Assembly (NCBI GenBank): GCA_030668755.1
Contig: DAOVEW010000120.1
Location: 1-5,341 of the forward strand
Origin: Bacillota bacterium
Lineage (GTDB): Bacteria > Armatimonadota > Hebobacteria > Hebobacterales > Hebobacteraceae
Length of the DNA stretch: 5,341 nt
Direction of reading: 5' to 3'
Shown here: positions 1-5,317 of the stretch, one piece after another
Layout: each line of letters begins with the position of its first letter
How positions within the stretch are numbered: the first letter of the stretch is position 1
Program-made: the position numbers and the translations under genes
Notes under the pieces: generated by a model
Databases searched by the model: none
The model's input: the letters and a program-made list of their open reading frames with translations, nothing else
What the model was told of the DNA's origin: nothing

Positions 1-581
1 TCGCTCACATGCTCGATCGCGCCCAGGGCCGCCTCCCGCGCCGGCCCGGCCTCCGGCCGCAGCGCGGAGGGCGCTTCGGGCCGCCGATCCCGCACCACTA
101 TCGTCCCCGCCGCATAGTCGCCCAGCCGCTGCCACTGCGAGCTGAGGAACATCGTCACCAATCCCACCGAATACCCCCACGGCATGAAGTCTACGTACCG
201 CACCAGGTTCCGGACCCCGGAGGCCACCAGGTCCACCGGATATCCTCCTGCCCGCATCACCCGCAGCCCGAAGGTCCGCTTCCCCGGCGTCTGCCCGTTC
301 CACACCACCTCGAAGAACACGAAATACCCCCACAGAATGGCGAACGTGACCAACACCAGCACCGCCCATACCCACAGCGCGAACCCCATCGCGCGGGCCC
401 GGCCCGGCAGGTAGACGGCGACATCCACGTACACCGTGCCCGTCGCCACCACCAATACCAAGAAGATGAGCAATCCCTGGATCAGGTGGTCTATCGCCAG
501 CGCGGCGAACCGGCTCCCGGGCCCGGCCAGGTCGTAGCTCAGGGTCACGCGCTCCGGACTGGTGATCTCCGTGTCCGCCAA
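1..581 (-). CDS. RDD family integral membrane protein (3' part beyond window)
   Basis: The reverse strand is open from a TTG at 579-581 to the window edge (193 codons seen, no stop). The protein matches the RDD family, small polytopic membrane proteins of mostly unknown function, a few of which are linked to ion transport. Residues 22-31 hold the first signature (GSRFAALAID), followed by a hydrophobic segment at about 33-50. A second, long one spans about 66-90. The family's GQTPGKR motif is at 96-102. A weaker hydrophobic stretch lies at about 133-146, and the closing LGDYAAGTIVVR motif is at 153-164. The Ala/Pro/Arg/Glu-rich tail after 165 looks cytoplasmic and disordered. I chose TTG because an in-frame stop lies shortly upstream, no ATG or GTG is available there, and a GGGGG run (590-594) sits 8 nt before it. 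A CTG at 582-584 is an alternative. The gene diverges from the SpoIIM-family gene, a common genomic partner. Family call is firm; function is unknown. Confidence 0.9.
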   Translation of the reverse strand, partial: MADTEITSPERVTLSYDLAGPGSRFAALAIDHLIQGLLIFLVLVVATGTVYVDVAVYLPGRARAMGFALWVWAVLVLVTFAILWGYFVFFEVVWNGQTPGKRTFGLRVMRAGGYPVDLVASGVRNLVRYVDFMPWGYSVGLVTMFLSSQWQRLGDYAAGTIVVRDRRPEAPSALRPEAGPAREAALGAIEHVS

Positions 582-585
582 CAGC

Positions 586-615
586 TTTACCCCCGGCTGC
601 GCTTTGTGTTAGAAT
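586..615 (+). promoter_or_regulatory. candidate promoter for the SpoIIM-family gene
   Basis: TGTTAGAAT at 607-615 is an extended -10 element (TG, one base, TAGAAT). TTTACC at 586-591 could be a weak -35 box, 18 bp upstream. Transcription would start near 622, giving a leader of about 60 nt. An inverted repeat CGCAC-CC-GTGCG (633-644) lies just downstream of the predicted start and could be an operator. The -35 overlaps the presumed ribosome binding site of the divergent RDD gene, so the two genes may compete or be co-regulated. Called by eye from consensus only. Confidence 0.4.
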
Positions 616-680
616 GCGCCGCGCGCGGACGGCGCACCCGTGCGGCGCGCCAGCACACTAGAGACGGCGGCAACGGTGCC

Positions 681-1661
681 ATGAAGATCGACGCTTTCCT
701 CACCCGACGCCGCGAAGGCTGGCGTCAACTCTCCACGCTGCTCGACCGCCTCGCCAGGGCGGGCCCCGCTGCACTCACTACCGACGAGCTCGATAGCGTG
801 GGCCGCCTCTATCGCCGCGCCGCCTCCGACCTGGCCTATGCCCGCGCTCATTTCGACGACGCCGAAACGCTCTCCTACCTCAACCAACTGGTCGCCCGCG
901 GCCACGCGGCAATCTACGCGCCTCCCAGGCCCCGCTGGAACCGGCTCTGGCGCTTCTTCACGGTCGACTTCCCGCGTCGCGTCAGGGCCGCTGCCCTGCC
1001 CTGTCTGCTCGCCGGCCTGCTGCTGTTCGGCTCGGCCGGCATCGCGGGCGCCATCGCCGCCATCGCACCCGAACGCGCCGTGCTCTTCGTGCCGGAGCAG
1101 TTCGCCTCCCTCCTGGAGGACCCCTCCGCCCACCAATTCCCCACGGGGGACACCCCGGCCGGGCTCGAAGCCCTCCTCGGGAGCATGATCCTCACCAACA
1201 ACATCCAAGTCGGCTTCCTGGCCTTCGCGCTGGGGATCTCGTTCGGCATGGGGACGGTCTGGGTTCTGGTGCAGAACGGGATGATGCTGGGAGCGCTCAG
1301 CGGGGTGCTCGGCCGCGGGGACTCAGGGCCTCTGTTCTGGTCGCTCATCGCGCCGCACGGCGGCATGGAGCTCATCGCGATCTGCCTGTGCGGCGCGGCC
1401 GGCCTGCTGCTGGGATCGGCATTGATAGCGCCCGGAGACTACCGGCGCCGCGATGCTCTCATCCTCGCCGGCCGGCGGGCCCTTCCGCTGGTGGCCGGCG
1501 CCGCGCCGATCTTCGGCCTCGCTGCACTTGTGGAGGCCTTCCTGACACCGGCGCAGGCGCCCATCTGGCTCAAGCTGAGCGTGGGGGCGGCGGGCGCGGG
1601 CGCGGTTCTGCTCTATCTCACGGCCGCGGGGCGCACGGCCGAAGCGACGCGCGCGAGGTGA
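681..1661 (+). CDS. SpoIIM / DUF95 family integral membrane protein
   Basis: A 326-residue protein, close to the family's usual length. The soluble N-terminus (1-100) carries the typical pattern: FLTRR at 6-10, RLYRRAASDLAYAR at 42-55, and LNQLVARGHAAIY at 67-79. About five to six membrane segments follow, near 103-128, 176-197, 200-211, 228-250, 268-288 and 299-314. The best conserved block is at 167-243: GSMILTNNIQVGFLAFALGI, then FGMGT, NGMMLGA, and PHGGMELIAICLCGAAGL. The family is named after Bacillus SpoIIM, part of the engulfment machinery, but most members, including this long form, occur in non-sporulating bacteria and have no established job. The same frame is open far upstream, but the encoded sequence there is antisense to the RDD gene and has no family resemblance. 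The family match begins at this ATG. The ribosome binding site is weak. The downstream gene starts only 4 nt after the stop, so the two are probably cotranscribed. Confidence 0.9.
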   Translation: MKIDAFLTRRREGWRQLSTLLDRLARAGPAALTTDELDSVGRLYRRAASDLAYARAHFDDAETLSYLNQLVARGHAAIYAPPRPRWNRLWRFFTVDFPRRVRAAALPCLLAGLLLFGSAGIAGAIAAIAPERAVLFVPEQFASLLEDPSAHQFPTGDTPAGLEALLGSMILTNNIQVGFLAFALGISFGMGTVWVLVQNGMMLGALSGVLGRGDSGPLFWSLIAPHGGMELIAICLCGAAGLLLGSALIAPGDYRRRDALILAGRRALPLVAGAAPIFGLAALVEAFLTPAQAPIWLKLSVGAAGAGAVLLYLTAAGRTAEATRAR

Positions 1662-1665
1662 GTCA

Positions 1666-3567
1666 ATGGTCACGCTGACCGAGGCGGAGTATCGCGACAG
1701 AGTCACGGGAGGATGGATCGGCAAGCTCATAGGGCTCGCCCTCGGAGCCCCGCTCGACGGGGAGAAGTCGGGCCCCGACCGCGAGACCCTCGAGCAGTAT
1801 CCGGAGGCGCTCTCGCGGCAGCGCGGCGCAGGCCACGAGGGCGCCGACTTCCAGTTGGTCTGGCTGCGAACCCTCCAAGGCGCCGGCCCCGGGATCACGG
1901 CCGATGACCTCATCTCCGCTTGGCTCAAGCACCTCGCGCACTCGCGCCGGGAGTACGCCTATGCGCGCGCCAACTTCCGCCGCGACCTTCCCGCACAGGT
2001 GTCGGGGATGTTCGACAACCCCTTCCGGGAGGGGATCGGTGCGCTTGCCCGCTCCGACCTGTGGGGGATGCTTGCGCCCGGCGACCCCGAGCAGGCCGCC
2101 TGGTACGCTCGCCGGGACGCGATGCTGGACCACTCGGGGAGCGGCTTCCACGCCGCCATCCTGCTGGCCGCTATGGTCAGCGCGGCCTTCGCGGAGTCGG
2201 ACATCGGGCGCGTCGTCGAGGCCGGCCTCAGCTTCATCCCGGAGGACAGCAAGGTTGCGCGCGCGGTGCGCGATGTCGCGCGGTGGCACGGCGAGTTCGC
2301 CCACTGGGACCGCACCCGGGACATGCTGCTTCGGGCCTACAGCACGGATGACGCGCGCGACAGCACGGTGGCCGCGGGCTTTCTCGCACTCGCCCTGCTC
2401 CACGGCAGCGGCGCTTTCGAGCGAACGCTGCTCACCGCCGCCAACTGCGGCTGGAGCACGGCCTGCGTGTGCGCGGCAGCCGGCGGCCTCTTGGGCGTCC
2501 TGCTCGGCGCGGAGCAAATCCCCGCCGATTGGCGGGAGCCCGTCCGGCACGAGCTCATCGCCGGCTGGGAGGTCGTCGGACTCCCGCGCTCAATTCCCTC
2601 TGCCATGCTGTCCGCTCAGACGCGCGAGCTCGGCCGAATGGTCATCCGCGCCGAGTGCGGCGGCCGCGTCCAGCTCGCGCAGGAGCCGCCGGAGGAGCCC
2701 AGCGCCCTCACCGAGCCCGATGCCTCATCCTTCCTCCGCCAACTGGCCTTCGGACCGTACGTCGCCTCCTATCGCCGCGGCCCCCTTCAGGTCCAGGTCG
2801 ACTACGACGGACCGCCGACGATTGGATACGACACCCCGCGCCGCCTCGGGCTCGCGCTCACCAACGCGGCCACCCGCAGCTTGGAAGTCCAGGCCCGCAT
2901 CTCCGCTCCCCCCGGCTTCGTTGTCACCAGCCCTTCGGACGCCATCACGCTGGCCGAGGGCACTGCAGTCTCCTTCTTCGCCACCATCAGCGCCCCGCGC
3001 GAGCACGCGCAAATTGCGACCGCCAATCCCTGCACGCTGTTCCTCTCGGTGGAGGACGGATCCGAGGCCGTCGTCCCCATCACCCTCATCGGCGAATCCC
3101 TGTGGTTCGCCGCGGGCCCCTACGGCAGCTTCGACGAGGCCCACGCGCCCGAGCAGCCGGGCATCCTCGCGGGCGATACACCGCTCAACGACGAGGGCTG
3201 CCAGCGGCTGTCCGTGCCCGAGCCCTCGGTAAACCTGCTGGCGGGCCTGGAGGGAGATCAGGGCACCTACTACCTCGCCACCGACGTCCACATGCCTCGC
3301 GCCCGGCACGCGCGCTTGCGAGTGGGGTGCAATGACGGCACCAGGGTGTGGCTCAACGGCCAGGAGGTCTTTTTCCAGCACGAGCACCGCGCGGTCTCTC
3401 CGCTGAGCGCCGACGAGTTCCCCATAGCACTGCGAGAGAGCTGGAACCGCCTCGTCATAAAGATGGCCGGGTGCTCGCCCAGGCGCTTCCTCTCGGTGAC
3501 CTTCAAGGACCCGGACGGGCAGGTGCTTCTGGAAGCGGTCAACACCGCCCCGAGGAGCCCCCTCTAG
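1666..3567 (+). CDS. ADP-ribosylglycohydrolase-fold protein with degenerate active site and C-terminal beta-sandwich domains
   Basis: A 633-residue protein with no signal peptide. Residues 1-290 follow the ADP-ribosylglycohydrolase (DraG/ARH) pattern. They include GGWIGKLIGLALGAPLDG at 15-32, ADFQLVWL at 60-67, DNPFREGIGALARSDLWGM at 117-135, GDP at 139-141, DHSGSG at 155-160, and a helix with LLGVLLGAEQIPADW around 275-289. Enzymes of this family cleave ADP-ribose from proteins or nucleotides using two metal ions held by an N-terminal DD motif and a C-terminal DxDT-like motif. Here the first reads HEGAD (57-61), and the second reads GWSTAC (262-267), with Ser and Ala where Asp is expected. 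Catalysis therefore looks lost or changed. Residues about 374-478 resemble an immunoglobulin-like beta-sandwich. Residues about 484-625 resemble accessory sugar-binding or PA14-like sandwiches (NDGTRVWLNG at 556-565, ESWNRLVIKM at 591-600). GAGGTGA just before the ATG is a good ribosome binding site and overlaps the end of the SpoIIM-family gene. Fold call is good; activity and substrate are unknown. Confidence 0.82.
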   Translation: MVTLTEAEYRDRVTGGWIGKLIGLALGAPLDGEKSGPDRETLEQYPEALSRQRGAGHEGADFQLVWLRTLQGAGPGITADDLISAWLKHLAHSRREYAYARANFRRDLPAQVSGMFDNPFREGIGALARSDLWGMLAPGDPEQAAWYARRDAMLDHSGSGFHAAILLAAMVSAAFAESDIGRVVEAGLSFIPEDSKVARAVRDVARWHGEFAHWDRTRDMLLRAYSTDDARDSTVAAGFLALALLHGSGAFERTLLTAANCGWSTACVCAAAGGLLGVLLGAEQIPADWREPVRHELIAGWEVVGLPRSIPSAMLSAQTRELGRMVIRAECGGRVQLAQEPPEEPSALTEPDASSFLRQLAFGPYVASYRRGPLQVQVDYDGPPTIGYDTPRRLGLALTNAATRSLEVQARISAPPGFVVTSPSDAITLAEGTAVSFFATISAPREHAQIATANPCTLFLSVEDGSEAVVPITLIGESLWFAAGPYGSFDEAHAPEQPGILAGDTPLNDEGCQRLSVPEPSVNLLAGLEGDQGTYYLATDVHMPRARHARLRVGCNDGTRVWLNGQEVFFQHEHRAVSPLSADEFPIALRESWNRLVIKMAGCSPRRFLSVTFKDPDGQVLLEAVNTAPRSPL

Positions 3568-3608
3568 GACCGGGCGCCTTCCTCCGCTCGCGTCGGCGGG
3601 TTACGCCG
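3568..3608. other. short convergent gap with weak hairpin
   Basis: The rightward glycohydrolase-fold gene and the leftward regulator gene end 33 bp apart. CGGCG (3594-3598) and CGCCG (3604-3608) form a 5-bp stem around the regulator's stop codon. There is no T-run on either side, so this is at best a poor intrinsic terminator. No other structure is visible. Confidence 0.25.
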
Positions 3609-4296
3609 GCCCACAAGTCTCCTCCTCATCCTTCGCCCGCAAGTGCCGCGCAAGGAGCTGTTCGAGACGGTTCGCCGACAGGCCCTTTCCGCTGGCGACC
3701 ACCTCCCCGTTGACCACCACCGTCGGCGTCATCATCACGCCGTAGCTGTCCGCCTCCGGCGACAGGACGTCGTGCTTGCGGACGACCACGCGGCCGGGGT
3801 GTCGCTCCGCCAGCCGGCGCGCGATGCGCTCGGCCTGGATGCACTTCAGACACGGAAACACGACCCCAAACTCCTTGATGCCGTAGAAAATCTTGATCTC
3901 AACGGCATCGCCCGGAGCCATCTCAGCCTCCGTCTCCCCGGAGGCGCTGGGCGTCGGCGGCCCCGCAGGAGTTCGCACGGCCATCTCGGGGATGTTGAGG
4001 TGGGGGGCGCATCGCCGGGCCACATCCTCCGGGCAGTGCTTGACCTCCCAGCACGGGACTAGATCGAGCAGGCGGCGGATGCCGGTCGTCGTCAGGCTGT
4101 GGCCATGGATCAGCTCCGAGATGCATCGAATCCAGATGAGGTCCTGCTCGCAGTACAGCCTCTGGCCGGACCTCGGCTTGCGGGCGGGGAGAATGAGCCC
4201 CTCCTGCTCGTAGATTCGCAGCGTCCTGGCGCTCAGGCCGACGCGCTGCGCCGCCGCGCTGATCGGATAGACCGCGTCATCTCTCCCGACTGACAT
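3601..4296 (-). CDS. MerR-family regulator fused to a thioredoxin-like domain
   Basis: A 231-residue protein. Residues 10-80 are a MerR/HspR-like winged helix-turn-helix: YPISAAAQRVGLSARTLRIY, then EQEGLILPARKP, then RLYCEQDL. MerR proteins bind as dimers between promoter elements and untwist the DNA when their effector is sensed. Residues 81-96 carry a cysteine cluster, C82-x5-C88-x7-C96, beginning PCWEVKHC. A Pro/Ser/Glu-rich linker (about 105-130) leads to a thioredoxin-like domain at 132-217. That domain has IKIFYG, a redox-type C149-L-K-C152, the cis-proline motif MMTPT (188-192) and VVVNGEVVASGK (193-204), like small archaeal and bacterial TM0996-type thioredoxins. Extra cysteines are C49, C58 and C228. 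The ATG at 4294-4296 is preferred over an in-frame GTG at 4320 because GGAGGT lies 7 nt before it and domain similarity starts after it. The gene diverges from two DGC genes that it probably controls. Signal sensed (thiol redox state, metal or metalloid) is inferred, not shown. Confidence 0.88.
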   Translation of the reverse strand: MSVGRDDAVYPISAAAQRVGLSARTLRIYEQEGLILPARKPRSGQRLYCEQDLIWIRCISELIHGHSLTTTGIRRLLDLVPCWEVKHCPEDVARRCAPHLNIPEMAVRTPAGPPTPSASGETEAEMAPGDAVEIKIFYGIKEFGVVFPCLKCIQAERIARRLAERHPGRVVVRKHDVLSPEADSYGVMMTPTVVVNGEVVASGKGLSANRLEQLLARHLRAKDEEETCGPA

Positions 4297-4303
4297 CCGC
4301 CTC

Positions 4304-4309
4304 ACCTCC
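4304..4309 (-). promoter_or_regulatory. ribosome binding site of the MerR-thioredoxin gene
   Basis: GGAGGT on the reverse strand lies 7 nt before the ATG at 4294-4296. It lies inside the reading frame that would start at the GTG at 4320, so it decides in favour of the shorter 231-residue protein. Confidence 0.75.
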
Positions 4310-4323
4310 ACTACATTCACTGT

Positions 4324-4348
4324 GAGCCCTAACAGGAATTCCTGTCAA
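4324..4348 (-). promoter_or_regulatory. candidate regulator promoter with 14-bp palindromic operator
   Basis: On the reverse strand a perfect TTGACA (4348-4343) can serve as the -35 box. It overlaps a perfect 14-bp palindrome ACAGGAATTCCTGT (4332-4345) that runs into the spacer. MerR-type operators also place their dyad directly after the -35 box. No good -10 hexamer is found at 16-20 bp spacing, where sequences such as ACAGTG occur. A weak -10 with a strong -35 fits activator dependence or autoregulation, but the transcription start cannot be fixed. The palindrome is the best candidate binding site of the adjacent MerR-family protein. Confidence 0.45.
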
Positions 4349-4370
4349 GCATCTTCACACAAACTTCATG

Positions 4371-4385
4371 GGGGCGAAAGGCCCC
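4371..4385. repeat. short GC-rich inverted repeat
   Basis: GGGGC (4371-4375) and GCCCC (4381-4385) are separated by GAAAG. The dyad lies where a -35 region for the DGC operon would be expected. It could be a second operator. GC-rich short dyads are common by chance in such DNA. Confidence 0.3.
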
Positions 4386-4401
4386 TGAGCGCGCCCGGGC
4401 C

Positions 4402-4407
4402 TATCAT
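4402..4407 (+). promoter_or_regulatory. candidate -10 box of the DGC operon
   Basis: TATCAT matches the -10 consensus at five of six positions and lies 47 bp upstream of the first DGC start codon. No recognisable -35 box is found at 16-20 bp, where the sequence is AAAGGCCCC-like. That is what an activator-dependent promoter would look like. The transcript would begin near 4413-4415, within or next to the hairpin at 4408-4440. Confidence 0.35.
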
Positions 4408-4440
4408 GGAGTCGGTGCGATTGCGCACCAATTCGACTCC
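4408..4440 (+). promoter_or_regulatory. hairpin upstream of the first DGC gene
   Basis: GGAGTCGGTGCG (4408-4419) pairs completely with CGCAC(C) (4424-4429) and GACTCC (4435-4440). The loop is ATTG, and there is one 5-nt bulge on the 3' side. The stem has 12 base pairs. It ends immediately before the GGAGGG ribosome binding site. It may act as a DNA operator, or, if transcription starts far enough upstream, as an RNA structure influencing initiation or mRNA stability. It is not followed by a T-run, so it is not an intrinsic terminator. Confidence 0.5.
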
Positions 4441-4446
4441 GGAGGG
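4441..4446 (+). promoter_or_regulatory. ribosome binding site of the first DGC gene
   Basis: GGAGGG lies 8 nt before the ATG at 4455. The preceding CTCC (4437-4440) is complementary to its GGAG, so pairing in the hairpin at 4408-4440 also keeps CTCC from contacting the site. Confidence 0.7.
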
Positions 4447-4454
4447 AACCGTCG

Positions 4455-4883
4455 ATGGCGCAAGAACATGATTTCAAGGTGGGAGTCCTGCCGTGCAACG
4501 GCATCGGGCGCCTCGTATCCACAATCGTGCGTCAGGCCGGCTACAAGATCAGGGAGATGCGGCCGGAGCAGGTCGTGCTGCTCAGCAGCGGCCGGCTGGC
4601 GGTGAAGGACCCGGAACACCTGGACGTGCTGAACAGGTACCCAATCCTGGTGATCGACGGGTGCCGGCCCCACTGCGCCAGCTTCATGGCGGACGAGCTG
4701 GGCAAGCGGCCGGCGGCGCGGCTGTATGTGGCCGACGTCATGGCCGAAAGCAAGCTGAACGTCGCGGGTGACAACCGCCGCGGGCTTACCGACAAGAGCA
4801 TGAAGCTCGTGGACGCGCTGGCGCAGAAGGCGGTCGAGGAGATCGACCGCATTATCGCCGACGAGATGCTCAGCACCCTGTGA
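4455..4883 (+). CDS. DGC-family putative zinc-binding protein (first copy)
   Basis: A 142-residue soluble protein without a signal peptide. It matches the DGC family, named for a central Asp-Gly-Cys motif and proposed to bind zinc through conserved cysteines. Seen here are PCNGIGRL at 13-20 with C14, and VIDGCRPHCA at 66-75 with D68-G69-C70 and C74. The second conserved cysteine position, which is C40 in the paralogue encoded next, appears to be Ser45 here in LLSSG. So only three cysteines (C14, C70, C74) remain. A helical C-terminus (about 115-138) is rich in Lys, Glu and Asp. DGC genes are often found beside thioredoxin-like proteins, redox regulators and permeases. The divergent MerR-thioredoxin gene fits that pattern. 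The stop overlaps the leader of the next DGC gene, 11 bp before its ATG, so the two form an operon. Biochemical role is unknown. Confidence 0.85.
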   Translation: MAQEHDFKVGVLPCNGIGRLVSTIVRQAGYKIREMRPEQVVLLSSGRLAVKDPEHLDVLNRYPILVIDGCRPHCASFMADELGKRPAARLYVADVMAESKLNVAGDNRRGLTDKSMKLVDALAQKAVEEIDRIIADEMLSTL

Positions 4884-4894
4884 GGAGAGAGAAG

Positions 4895-5293
4895 ATGGCC
4901 GAGAAAGTGTGCCTGCAACCATGTCTGGGGCTGCGGAAGGAGGCCGTGCTCGCGCGCCAGGCGCTCTACGTCGTGCACGAAGATCTGCGGCCCGAGACAA
5001 CCGTGCTCGGATGTGGGCCTGCACTGAACGCCAACGTGCAGGAAGATGTGGACTTCATCAACCTCTACCCGGTGCTCGCGGTGGAGGCCTGTGATCTCGA
5101 CTGCGCAACCCGGCTGGTCGACAAGAAGGGACGCCCGGTGGCCCACAAGCTCCGAGTCAACGAGGCGGCGAAGGAGCTGGACATCGCCCTCCATGCTCTG
5201 CCGGAGAAGCATGTGGATGTGGACCACCCGGCGGTTCAGGCGCTGGCGAAGCACCTGGCGGAGCGAGTGGACAAGCTGCTTGCGGCGGGCTAG
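4895..5293 (+). CDS. DGC-like putative metal-binding protein (second, diverged copy)
   Basis: A 132-residue soluble protein, paralogous to the preceding one. Shared landmarks are a cysteine after a short N-terminal strand (VCLQPCLGL at 5-13; C6, C10), a middle cysteine (LGCGPAL at 38-44; C40), the alignable stretch INLYPVLAVEACDLDCA (55-71; C66, C70) against LNRYPILVIDGCRPHCA in the first copy, and a charged C-terminal helix. The name-giving motif has become Glu-Ala-Cys instead of Asp-Gly-Cys, but the CxxxC spacing is kept and four to five cysteines are available, more than in the first copy. I chose ATG 4895 because AGGAGAG (4883-4889) precedes it by 5 nt. An in-frame GTG at 4880 overlaps the upstream stop and would place that ribosome binding site inside the gene. 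The pair probably arose by tandem duplication. They may act together, for example as a heterodimer, but that is inference. Confidence 0.78.
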   Translation: MAEKVCLQPCLGLRKEAVLARQALYVVHEDLRPETTVLGCGPALNANVQEDVDFINLYPVLAVEACDLDCATRLVDKKGRPVAHKLRVNEAAKELDIALHALPEKHVDVDHPAVQALAKHLAERVDKLLAAG

Positions 5294-5317
5294 TCGGAAG
5301 TCAAAGAGAGGGGAAAC

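Noticed and set aside
644..651. GGCGCGCC palindrome near the SpoIIM-family leader
   Set aside because: An 8-bp GC-only palindrome is expected by chance in DNA of this composition, and it has no special position.
9..680. Long rightward open frame continuous with the SpoIIM-family gene, which would add about 224 residues to its N-terminus
   Set aside because: The added sequence is rich in Arg, Pro and His, has no family resemblance, and is the exact antisense of the well-matched RDD gene. The SpoIIM match begins at the ATG at 681.
609..1208. Leftward open frame opposite the SpoIIM-family gene
   Set aside because: It is an antisense frame kept open by high GC content. Its composition is low in diversity, and the opposite strand has a clear family match.
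1663..2550. Leftward open frame of 295 codons opposite the glycohydrolase-fold gene
   Set aside because: It mirrors the codon structure of the real gene on the other strand and shows no recognisable motif.
1904..3232. Rightward open frame of 442 codons in another frame within the glycohydrolase-fold gene
   Set aside because: The translation is dominated by Ser, Pro, Arg and Ala, typical of an off-frame reading of GC-rich coding DNA.
3594..3608. Terminator between the convergent genes
   Set aside because: The stem is only 5 bp and lacks a T-run on either strand, so I list it only as a weak hairpin.
4297..4320. GTG start at 4320 for the MerR-thioredoxin protein
   Set aside because: It would add only MNVVEVRR-type residues encoded by the ribosome binding site itself. 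The ATG at 4296 has ideal spacing from GGAGGT.
4404..5254. Two overlapping leftward open frames opposite the DGC genes
   Set aside because: Both DGC genes have good ribosome binding sites and family motifs on the forward strand. The reverse frames have neither.
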